DNA of 16,048 nucleotides, taken from JAWVZB01 sp033722375. GTDB taxonomy: Bacteria > Actinomycetota > Nitriliruptoria > Nitriliruptorales > Nitriliruptoraceae. The translations under genes were made by a program, and so were the position numbers. Numbering within the stretch: position 1 is the first letter of the stretch; every line of letters starts with the position of its first letter. The stretch is taken from the NCBI GenBank assembly GCA_033722375.1, contig JAWVZB010000072.1, positions 1-16,048 on the forward strand, read 5' to 3'. Shown one piece after another: positions 7,944 through 15,139 of this stretch. The notes under the pieces are model-generated. The model searched no databases. It worked only from the letters and a program-made list of their open reading frames with translations, and was not told the origin of the DNA.

Positions 7944-9074
7944 TCAGGCCATCGGGAGGGTGAACCAGATCGTGGTGCCTTCGCCAGGCGTGCTGTCGGC
8001 CCCCACGTCCCCGCCGTGGAGGTCGATGTACTGCTGCACGATGGCGAGTCCGAGCCCGCTGCCGCCCGTCTCCGTCCGCTCGAAACGATCGAAGACGGCC
8101 TCGAGCCGATCAGGTGGGATGCCCTCGCCCTCGTCCTCGACCTCGATCCTCACCATCCCGTTCGGGACCTGACCGTCGTCGGTCCGGATGGTGATCTGCC
8201 CCCCGGACGGCGTGTGCCGCGCGGCGTTCGACAGCAGGTTGCGCAGGATCCGCTCGAGGCCGGCGAGGTCGGCGCTGACCTCGATGTCGTCGATCTCCAC
8301 CTGGGTCGGGTTCTCGGAGAGCACCGGCGCCATGTCGGCAACCACCCGCTGGACGATCCCGTCGAGCGGAACCGGTCGAGGGTCGATCGTGATCTGTCCG
8401 GCCTCGAGCAGTGCGTGGGTGCGCAGGTGATCGATGAGCGTCTCGAGCGACTCGGCGTTGGCTTCGATGCGCTCGTAGAACGCCTCGCGCTCCTCCTCTT
8501 CGGCGTCGCCCTCCCGGAGCAGCCGCACGAACCCGAGGATCGAGAGGACCGGACTGCGGAGGTCGTGGGTGATCGACGAGATGAAGTCCCGCCGCCACTC
8601 GTCCATCTCCTCGAGCTGCTCGAGCGCTTCCCGCTGCCGTTCGAGTGCCCGTTCACGCTCTTCGCGGGCCTCGTGCGCGGCGGTCATGTCGCGGGTGACC
8701 TTGGCGAAGCCCGTGAGCTCACCGTTCTCCCGCAGGGCGGTGATGACCACGTGCGCCCAGAAGCGGCTCCCGTCCTTCTTGACCCGCCAGCCCCGGTGGT
8801 CGGTCCGCCCCTGCTCCCGGGCCTCCCGCAGTAGACGCTCCGGAAGCCGCTGCTCGCGGTACTCCTCGGGATAGAACACCGAGTAGTGCTGGCCGATGAT
8901 CTCGTCCTCGGTGTAGCCCTTCAGCCGCTCCGCTCCGCGGTTCCACGACTGGATGTAGCCGTCGGTGTCGAGCATGAAGATGGCGTAGTCGACGACGGAC
9001 TCGACCAACAGTCGGAAGCGCTCGTCGCTCCGATCGAGCTCGCCCTGCTGGTCCGCAGCCGTCCGATCCGCCAT
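7944..9074 (-). CDS. PAS-domain sensor histidine kinase (soluble, orphan)
   Basis: A 376-residue kinase from ATG 9074. Domains: PAS (~14-130; DYAIFMLDTDGYIQSWNRGAERLKGY then the S2 part WRVKKDGSRFWAHVVITAL), a Glu/Arg-rich coiled coil (~133-162), HisKA with phospho-acceptor His170 in FISSITHDLRSPVLSILGF, and HATPase with N box RNLLSNAARHTP, G1 DEGEGIPP, F box FDRFER and G2 GGSGLGLAIV. There is no membrane segment or signal peptide, so it senses an internal cue; the ligand or cofactor is unknown. No response regulator is in the window. Start choice: in-frame alternatives are ATG 9104, ATG 9134 and GTG 9158; 9074 has GTGAGG 9 bases upstream, and the longer versions use codons rare in this genome (AGG, TCT, GTA). 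Its 5' end faces the cupredoxin lipoprotein gene, so shared regulation is possible. Confidence 0.92.
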   Translation of the reverse strand: MADRTAADQQGELDRSDERFRLLVESVVDYAIFMLDTDGYIQSWNRGAERLKGYTEDEIIGQHYSVFYPEEYREQRLPERLLREAREQGRTDHRGWRVKKDGSRFWAHVVITALRENGELTGFAKVTRDMTAAHEAREERERALERQREALEQLEEMDEWRRDFISSITHDLRSPVLSILGFVRLLREGDAEEEEREAFYERIEANAESLETLIDHLRTHALLEAGQITIDPRPVPLDGIVQRVVADMAPVLSENPTQVEIDDIEVSADLAGLERILRNLLSNAARHTPSGGQITIRTDDGQVPNGMVRIEVEDEGEGIPPDRLEAVFDRFERTETGGSGLGLAIVQQYIDLHGGDVGADSTPGEGTTIWFTLPMA

Positions 9075-9168
9075 GCGCTGGAGCCTCACATCGGTGAGCG
9101 ACATCGAGCCTACGCGCAGACGAGACCTCTCCATGAACACGCGGTCGGTGGCGGGCACGATCCGATCT

Positions 9169-9187
9169 CAGCGGGATACCCCCGCTG
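9169..9187. promoter_or_regulatory. Small inverted repeat in the kinase/cupredoxin divergent region
   Basis: CAGCGGG (9169-9175) and CCCGCTG (9181-9187) are perfect 7-base arms around ATACC. The location between divergent genes suits an operator, but short GC-rich palindromes are common by chance at this composition. Confidence 0.3.
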
Positions 9188-9263
9188 GATCTGCCCTCAA
9201 CGGGCCGACGTGGGATCTCGCACCATGATTCGACTAGCCCTTCTGGGCCATATCTGCACCGAG

Positions 9264-9294
9264 CTCGGGCCAGGTCGTCGACCTCGAACCCGAG
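9264..9294. promoter_or_regulatory. Nested inverted repeat upstream of the cupredoxin gene
   Basis: CTCGGG (9264-9269) pairs with CCCGAG (9289-9294), and inside it AGGTC (9272-9276) pairs with GACCT (9280-9284) around a GTC loop. It lies 95-125 bases before the start at 9389 in a 314-base gene-free stretch (9075-9388). It could be an operator (AGGTCGTCGACCT is a 13-base palindrome) or a leader hairpin. Nothing else clear is seen in this gap; no convincing -35/-10 pair. Confidence 0.4.
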
Positions 9295-9388
9295 CGGCAT
9301 TAGCGTCAGGCCTGCACTTCACACAACGTGCGCCCGGGGGCGGGCATCTCGGTCTGCCGGAGCACCGGAACAAGAGGGGTTCAACACG

Positions 9389-10681
9389 ATGAGACATCGC
9401 ACATTCCATGGGCTTCGACGATCGACGTTCGCGCTCCTGGCCGGGTTGGCGCTGCTCGCCGCTGCATGCGGCGGCGACGACACCGCCGATACCGACACCA
9501 CGCCAACCGAGACCGAGACGACCAGCACCGAGTCCGAGACCGAGAACGAGACGCCGACGGAGGAAGCGGGTCCGCGCACCGTGACGGTGCAGATGGACGG
9601 CGAGGTCGAGGACAGCAACGTCGCCATCCTCGGCTATCTGCCCCGTGAGCTCACCGTCCGACAGGGCGACACGGTCGACTTCGCGCTCGCTCCGGGTGAC
9701 CCGCACACCGTCACGTTCGGGACGCTCGTCGACGACGCCTTCGAGGCGATGGCAAACGCCGAGGAGGGTGGTCCCCCTCCGCCAGAGGTCCAAGCGGTCC
9801 CGCAGGCGTTCACTCCCGAAGGCCAGGTCGTTCCTACGGGGATGGTCCCCTGCTTCAGCGACAGCCCGCCGGACGACGGCTCGCCGTGCGAGCAGATCGA
9901 ACAACCGGACTTCAGTGGCGAGCTCGCCTTCTACAACAGCGGCGGCCTCGCAGAGCCGGGCGCGACCTTCACGGTGCCGATCGCGGAGGACGCTGCCCCC
10001 GGCACGTACAACTACTTCTGCCTGATCCACGGCCCGGACATGTCCGGGACCCTCACGGTCGTCGGTGCCGATGAGTCCGCGCCCACACCCGAGGAGGTCG
10101 AGCAGCAGCGCGAGGAGACGCTCGATGCGTTGATCGAGGAGGCCCAGCCGGCGCTGGATGCCACCAGCCAAGGCACCCAGCCGGGCTTCGAGGAGGCCTA
10201 CCCCGAGGGTGGCGACGCGACGGTCCTGGCCGGCGGTGGCGCCCAACCACAGGGCTTCATCTTCGACATCCTGACCTTCGGGCCGGACGAGGTCGAGATC
10301 GAGGCCGGCCAGACGGTCCGCTGGAACATCTTCGGGTTCCACACGATCAGCTTCAACGCCCCGCAGGATGCCACTCCCTTCGTGATCCAAGGGGATGACG
10401 GACTCCCGACGGTCAACGAGCTCGCCGTCACACCGCAGGGCGGCGCGGCGGGGATGCCGCCACCACCCGAAGGGGGTGGCGGAGGTGGTGACGCGCCTCC
10501 TGAAGCCACGGTCGTCGACGGTGGCGCCTGGGACGGCCAGGGGTTCTTCAGCTCCGGACTGTTCGTGTCGTTCCCGCCGGGCCTGTTCTCCTACGACATC
10601 ACGTTCGAGACCCCGGGGACCTACACCTACCAGTGCCTGATCCACCCGGGCATGGAAGGCACCGTCAACGTCACCGGCTGA
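9389..10681 (+). CDS. Lipoprotein with two type-1 copper (plastocyanin/azurin-like) cupredoxin domains
   Basis: A 430-residue secreted copper lipoprotein, probably an electron carrier on the outer face of the membrane. The signal peptide ends LLAAAC (Cys27), then an Asp/Thr/Glu-rich linker (~28-62). Cupredoxin 1 (~63-226) has ligands His106 (DPHTVTF) and Cys211, His214, Met218 (YNYFCLIHGPDM). Cupredoxin 2 (~288-430) has His318 (FGFHTISF) and Cys416, His419, Met422 (YTYQCLIHPGM). Both type-1 sites are thus complete; the His-to-Met loop is one residue shorter in domain 2, giving C-x2-H-x2-M as in amicyanin. The domains are joined by a Glu-rich, probably helical segment (~233-262), and domain 2 contains a Pro/Gly-rich loop with six Gly in a row (~351-372). 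ATG 9389 has AGAGGGG 9-15 bases upstream. It is followed by a perfect hairpin and then the multicopper oxidase, for which it is the obvious candidate partner (inference). Confidence 0.93.
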   Translation: MRHRTFHGLRRSTFALLAGLALLAAACGGDDTADTDTTPTETETTSTESETENETPTEEAGPRTVTVQMDGEVEDSNVAILGYLPRELTVRQGDTVDFALAPGDPHTVTFGTLVDDAFEAMANAEEGGPPPPEVQAVPQAFTPEGQVVPTGMVPCFSDSPPDDGSPCEQIEQPDFSGELAFYNSGGLAEPGATFTVPIAEDAAPGTYNYFCLIHGPDMSGTLTVVGADESAPTPEEVEQQREETLDALIEEAQPALDATSQGTQPGFEEAYPEGGDATVLAGGGAQPQGFIFDILTFGPDEVEIEAGQTVRWNIFGFHTISFNAPQDATPFVIQGDDGLPTVNELAVTPQGGAAGMPPPPEGGGGGGDAPPEATVVDGGAWDGQGFFSSGLFVSFPPGLFSYDITFETPGTYTYQCLIHPGMEGTVNVTG

Positions 10682-10694
10682 CACGTCCCACGAC

Positions 10695-10732
10695 GATGCG
10701 GCACGCCCCCCCTATCGGGGGCGTGCCGCATC
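10695..10732 (+). terminator. Perfect 16-bp hairpin between cupredoxin and multicopper oxidase genes
   Basis: Bases 10695-10710 and 10717-10732 are perfect reverse complements (16 bp, mostly G/C) around a 6-base loop, 13 bases after the cupredoxin stop. It has the position and strength of an intrinsic terminator, but there is no T tract after it, and it overlaps the apparent signal-peptide coding region of the next gene. It may therefore act as an attenuator or set the ratio of carrier to oxidase. Confidence 0.75.
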
Positions 10733-10751
10733 TTGGCTCCTGCTCGGGGCG

Positions 10752-11357
10752 GTGGCCGTCACCGTGGCCATGCACGCCGGCAGCGAGCCCGACCACCCGC
10801 ACCACGATCACGCCACCCACGCCCACGCCCCGGCGGCCAACGCCATCTACGAGGAGGACCACCCCCGCACCGACGGCGAACCTTCCACCTCCCACCACGG
10901 GATAGACCACGATCCCAGCAGCAGCCCACCCACCGCCAACGCCGCCACCGCGCACGGCACGGGCGCCCACGGCGACTCGGAAGGTCTGAAGCTCGTCGCC
11001 CAGACCGCCGAGACCGTCACCGAAGGGTCGACCTGCGACAGCGAGGTGCCCCGGCGCACCTACGAGATCGTGTCCCTGGCGGTCGACATCACCCTCAACC
11101 GCTACCTCGACCACGACCCGGAGGGGCGGATGTACGCGCTGGCATCCGAGGTCGACAACGTCCGCGCGGAGGAGCGCGCCAACGCTGCCGCACGCACCGC
11201 CGGCGGTCAGCGTGGGGCTGCAGGGCGATGCGATCCAGCCGTTGACGCTGCGGGTGCTCCCCGGCGAGTGTCTCGTCGTCACGTTGACGAACGATCTCGA
11301 GGAGCCGGCGAGCTTCCACCTCCACGGCTCGAGCCTGCGGGTGGCCGGCACCGGTGA
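10752..11357 (+). CDS. Multicopper oxidase, N-terminal fragment (out of frame with the main body)
   Basis: This is the N-terminal part of the oxidase that follows, read in a different frame. GTG 10752 is the first start codon in this frame, but codons before it (from ~10719) spell RGRAASWLLLGAVAVTVAM, a good signal-peptide core, so the real start is probably upstream and out of frame (see findings). The mature N-terminus is His-rich: about 13 His in 80 residues (DHPHHDHATHAH and more). From base 11034 comes CDSEVPRRTYEIVSLAVDITLN...DHDPEGRMYAL..., which matches in pattern the first strands of units 2 and 3 of the oxidase (CPAGTAVREFPIV at 12685 and CPENAPVRRFEVA at 13981). Useful coding ends near 11200; the remaining ~50 codons to the stop at 11357 are out-of-frame translation. 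Either a sequencing indel, a real frameshift mutation, or a +1 frameshift. Confidence 0.7.
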   Translation: MAVTVAMHAGSEPDHPHHDHATHAHAPAANAIYEEDHPRTDGEPSTSHHGIDHDPSSSPPTANAATAHGTGAHGDSEGLKLVAQTAETVTEGSTCDSEVPRRTYEIVSLAVDITLNRYLDHDPEGRMYALASEVDNVRAEERANAAARTAGGQRGAAGRCDPAVDAAGAPRRVSRRHVDERSRGAGELPPPRLEPAGGRHR

Positions 11358-14300
11358 CGCTGCCGTGGCAGCCAACCCGGATTCCCTCGCCCAGCCGGGT
11401 GACAGGGTCACCTACGAGTGGATGGTCCCCGCCAATGAGCCCGAGGCCACCCACTACTTCCACAGCCACGGCGACGAACGTGTCCAGACCGGTCACGGGC
11501 TGTTCGGCGCACTCGTGGTCGAGCCGCCGGGATCGACCTGGACCGACCCGTTGACCGGCGAGCCGACCGAGACCGGCTGGCAAGCGGTCATCTCCCAACC
11601 GGGCGAGGAGCCGTTCCGCGAGTTCGCGATCTACTACCACGAGATCGGCCACGAGAACTACCGCCTGCTCGACGCCGACAACAAGCAGGTCCCGATCGTC
11701 GATCCGCACACCTCGGCCTACCGACCGGCGGCCCGGGCCCTCAACTACCGCAGCGAGCCGTTCCTCAACCGCCTCGAGCTGGCCGAGGAGGTCACGGGAC
11801 GGGCCGACGAGTCGCTCGAGTACAGCTCCTACAGCTTCGGCGATCCAGCCACTCCGATGCTGCGCACCTACGTCGGCGAGCGGACCAAGCAGCGGGTGGT
11901 CCACGGCGGCTCGGAGGTCTTCCACGTCCACCACGTCCACGGCGGGACCATCCGCTGGCCGCGCCAACCAGGCGTCGAGGGAACGACGTTCGGGGAGCGC
12001 CTCGAGAAGGACCCCCGCCACGTCCCCGAGGTCAGCGAACGGACCGATTCACAGACCCTCGGGCCGTCCGAGTCCTTCGACGTCGCCCCCGAGTGCGCTG
12101 CCGGAGGCTGCCAGCAGGGCGTTGGCGACTTCATGATCCACTGCCACGTGGGCCACCACTACTTCGCGGGCATGTGGACGATCTGGCGCACCTACAACAC
12201 GCTCCAGGACGGGGCGAGCTCCACCGACGATCTCCCGCCGCTGGCAGCGCTGGACGACGCCGACCAACCCCCGCTGCCGTCCGTCACCTCCGACGAGCTG
12301 ATCGGCCGTCGCCTCGAAACCCCCACCGGGAGCGTCGAGGTGTCCTCCGAGAGCCTGGCCGACATCGTCGAACGGCAACTCCCACCCGCCGGGGTGCCGG
12401 CCGACGGCGACGCCTCGGTGTTCGACTGGATCCGGGCAGAGGACCGCTACCTCAACGAGCCCGAGACCACTGCGTCCTGGGCCGGGTACGCCCCGACCCA
12501 GCCCGGCGAGCGACCACCCCTCCGGTTCGATCCACGCACCGGGCGGCTGGCCTATCCGATGTTGCGCCCCCACCTGGCCGAGCGCCCACCGTTCGCGCCC
12601 GGCCACGGTCCCGCGCCCTTCCTCGACCCCGTCGGCAACCAGCGCGACCCGCCCGAGCCGGGCGTCTCCGGCCCCCGCAGCCTCTGCCCGGCCGGCACCG
12701 CAGTACGGGAGTTCCCGATCGTCGCGGTTCGAACGCCCGTGATGATCAACGAAGAAGAGTCCCTCCTGGATCCCAACGGGATGCTGTTCGTCCTGCGCTC
12801 CCAGCGCGACCGGGTGACCGACGACCGGTCGCTGCAGGTTCCGCTCGCACTGCGGACGAACGCCGGCGACGACTGCGTCGACGTGCTACTGCGCAGCGAG
12901 TTGCGCGACGACCCGACCACCCCGTTCTCGAAGGTCGGCATCCACATCCACTTCGTGCAGTTCGACGTGCAGGCCAGCGACGGCGTGAACGTCGGGTTCA
13001 ACTTCGAACAGACGATCCGCCCGTACAGCGAGGTCGGAACCCCGATCGCGGCTCCAGCCAACGCCGGCTCGACCACGGTGCAGGTCGAGGACGCTTCACG
13101 TCTGCGGTCGGGCGCACTCGTAGGCACCGGAATGGAGCTCGACGAGGGGTTCGAGGTTGCACGCATCGCCGCGATCGACGAAGACACCCTCGAGCTGGCA
13201 GACCCGCTGCGCGCAGACCACGAAGCCAGCGAGACCGTCAGCACCGAGTTCGTGCGGTACCGCTGGTACCCCGACGCCCAGTTCGGGACCGCCTACTTCC
13301 ACGACCACGTGGATGCGCTGACGACCTGGCGGCACGGGCTGTTCGGGGCGCTGGTCGCGGAGCCGAGCGGTGCGACCTGGACCCACCCGGAGACGGGTGA
13401 ACCGCTCGAGAGCGGACCGATCGCAGACATCCACACCGATCAGCCGGTCGGGTTGGACGTCACCGGCAGCTTCCGGGAGCTGCTGCTGTTCACGCAGGAC
13501 GACAACCCGCTCACGCACGTGGGGCGCTCGACGGGCGGAACCATGAACCTGCGCGCCGAGCCGCTGGACGACCGCGAAGGACCTCCACAGGTCGTCTTCA
13601 GCAGCGAGGAGCACGGCGACCCCGAGACACCGATCGTGCGCGCCCACCTGGGTGATCCGATCGTGATCCGCGACCTCGTGGGTGCGAGCAACGAGGTCCA
13701 CACCCTGCACGTTGACGGCCACTGGTTCCGCACCGAGGCGTTCAGTTCCGACTCGCGGCCGGTGGCCGCCATCGACGTCGGGATCTCCGAACGGTTCGAT
13801 CTGGTCCTGCCGGCGGCCGGCGGGCCGCAACGCATGACCGGCGACTACCTCTACGAGAACGGCCGCCCCACCAAGCTCGCAGAGGGCAACTGGGGTCTCA
13901 TCCGGGTGCTGCCGCCGGGCGACGACGGGATCCAGCCGCTCGATCGCGGTGGTGAGCCGTCCGTTGCCGCCGAGCAGGTCTGCCCCGAGAACGCCCCGGT
14001 CCGGCGGTTCGAGGTCGCCGCGATCGAGGTACCGCTACCCATGCTCGACGGCGATCCTGGACGGATCTTCGCAACCGCTGCCACCGCTGATGCCATCGAG
14101 AACGGCGACCGTCCACCCGAACCCCTCGTGCTCCGGGCCACCGTCGGCGACTGCCTCGAGATCGAGTTGACGAACCAGCTCCCGGACACACACGCGAGCT
14201 TCCGGACGGATCTCCTGGCTCGCGACCCCTCGACCGACGCAGGCGTCGCTGCGGGGCGGGAGCCCCCGCAGACCGCCGCGCCGGGTGAGACACGTACCTA

Positions 14301-15090
14301 CCGGCTCCACGCCTCACCCGAGGTCGGGGCCACGGTCGCGACCGTCCGCGACGGAGCGAACCCGGTGGAGGGACCTCGACGGGGTCTGTACGGGGCGATC
14401 ATCATCGCCGAGTCAGGGGCGAGCATCCGCGATCCCGACACGGGCGAGGAGCTGGGCGGCTCCTCCTCGTATGCGGCGGAGGTGGTCACTCCGGACGGTG
14501 TCGAGTACCGCGACTTCGCGGTGTTCCTCCACGACGAGGACGAGGCGATCGGCAGCCACCTCATGCCCTACACCATCGAGGTCGACGGCCCGGTCGCCAT
14601 CAACTACCAGCGCGAACCCCTCGACGAACGAACCCTCGCCGCAGCAGCAGCGGAGGGTGCCACCACCCCCCTGCTGGAAGCACGCGCTGGGGAGCCGCTA
14701 CGGATCCACGTCCTCGCGCTGTTCAGTGAGCAGGCCCAGGTCTTCTCCGTAGAGGGCCATCGCTGGGGCTTCGAGCCAGACCGCGCAGCGACGCCACAAC
14801 TGTCGTCGCAACGGTTCGGCGGCCTGCAAGCGCTCACGCTCGAGATCGCGAGCGCGGGCGGCCCTGAAGCCATACCCGGCGACTACGTCTACGGCAACCA
14901 CCGGATGCCTCATCGAGAGGCAGGCGCCTGGGGGATCCTCCGGGTTCACCCCGCAGCGAGTGCGGAGCCGCCGAGGGCCGAACCCGCGCAAGAGCGGGGT
15001 GGCGGGCTTCCCGTGGCTCCGCTCGCACTCGGGGTGATCGCACTGCTCACGCTCGGACTCGGAGCGGCACTGCGAGCGCGCAGGGACTGA
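11212..15090 (+). CDS. Giant six-cupredoxin multicopper oxidase, membrane-anchored (frameshifted at its 5' end)
   Basis: Secreted copper oxidase that should couple oxidation of an organic or metal substrate to reduction of O2; substrate unknown. The frame gives 1292 residues; with the fragment upstream the protein would be ~1450. GTG 11212 is only the first start codon in the frame, in the middle of domain 1. Three homologous two-domain units begin at 11034 (other frame), 12685 and 13981. Unit 1 has all canonical motifs: HLH (11317), HSH (11461), HxxHxH (11923-11940) and HCHxxxHxxxxM (12139-12174), i.e. type-1, -2 and -3 ligands. Unit 2 keeps HIH (12943), HDH (13300) and HTLHVDGH (13699) but has no HCH. 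Unit 3 has lost nearly all. A ~65-residue beta-rich insert (~13045-13242) interrupts unit 2. The C-terminus is one hydrophobic helix (LALGVIALLTLGLGAAL) followed by RARRD. It resembles ceruloplasmin and bacterial MnxG-type oxidases only in domain number. Confidence 0.93.
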   Translation: MGLQGDAIQPLTLRVLPGECLVVTLTNDLEEPASFHLHGSSLRVAGTGDAAVAANPDSLAQPGDRVTYEWMVPANEPEATHYFHSHGDERVQTGHGLFGALVVEPPGSTWTDPLTGEPTETGWQAVISQPGEEPFREFAIYYHEIGHENYRLLDADNKQVPIVDPHTSAYRPAARALNYRSEPFLNRLELAEEVTGRADESLEYSSYSFGDPATPMLRTYVGERTKQRVVHGGSEVFHVHHVHGGTIRWPRQPGVEGTTFGERLEKDPRHVPEVSERTDSQTLGPSESFDVAPECAAGGCQQGVGDFMIHCHVGHHYFAGMWTIWRTYNTLQDGASSTDDLPPLAALDDADQPPLPSVTSDELIGRRLETPTGSVEVSSESLADIVERQLPPAGVPADGDASVFDWIRAEDRYLNEPETTASWAGYAPTQPGERPPLRFDPRTGRLAYPMLRPHLAERPPFAPGHGPAPFLDPVGNQRDPPEPGVSGPRSLCPAGTAVREFPIVAVRTPVMINEEESLLDPNGMLFVLRSQRDRVTDDRSLQVPLALRTNAGDDCVDVLLRSELRDDPTTPFSKVGIHIHFVQFDVQASDGVNVGFNFEQTIRPYSEVGTPIAAPANAGSTTVQVEDASRLRSGALVGTGMELDEGFEVARIAAIDEDTLELADPLRADHEASETVSTEFVRYRWYPDAQFGTAYFHDHVDALTTWRHGLFGALVAEPSGATWTHPETGEPLESGPIADIHTDQPVGLDVTGSFRELLLFTQDDNPLTHVGRSTGGTMNLRAEPLDDREGPPQVVFSSEEHGDPETPIVRAHLGDPIVIRDLVGASNEVHTLHVDGHWFRTEAFSSDSRPVAAIDVGISERFDLVLPAAGGPQRMTGDYLYENGRPTKLAEGNWGLIRVLPPGDDGIQPLDRGGEPSVAAEQVCPENAPVRRFEVAAIEVPLPMLDGDPGRIFATAATADAIENGDRPPEPLVLRATVGDCLEIELTNQLPDTHASFRTDLLARDPSTDAGVAAGREPPQTAAPGETRTYRLHASPEVGATVATVRDGANPVEGPRRGLYGAIIIAESGASIRDPDTGEELGGSSSYAAEVVTPDGVEYRDFAVFLHDEDEAIGSHLMPYTIEVDGPVAINYQREPLDERTLAAAAAEGATTPLLEARAGEPLRIHVLALFSEQAQVFSVEGHRWGFEPDRAATPQLSSQRFGGLQALTLEIASAGGPEAIPGDYVYGNHRMPHREAGAWGILRVHPAASAEPPRAEPAQERGGGLPVAPLALGVIALLTLGLGAALRARRD

Positions 15091-15139
15091 GACCCCCCTC
15101 GACTCGGCCCCGCACGGGGGACCAGGCTGGCTCAGGTCC
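15084..15139. terminator. Possible bidirectional terminator between convergent genes
   Basis: GGACTGAG (15084-15091) pairs with CTCAGGTCC (15131-15139) with one bulged G, and inside it CCCCC (15094-15098) can pair with GGGGG (15116-15120). The outer arms contain both stop codons: that of the oxidase and that of the convergent small gene. No T tract; folding was judged by eye. Confidence 0.35.

Noticed and set aside
9197..10684. 495-codon - strand open frame opposite the cupredoxin lipoprotein
   Set aside because: Low-complexity Arg/Gly composition; the + strand has two complete copper sites and a ribosome site.
15000..15090. Sortase-type cell wall anchor at the oxidase C-terminus
   Set aside because: LPVAP before the hydrophobic helix does not match LPXTG-like motifs; a simple membrane anchor with a basic tail is the safer reading.
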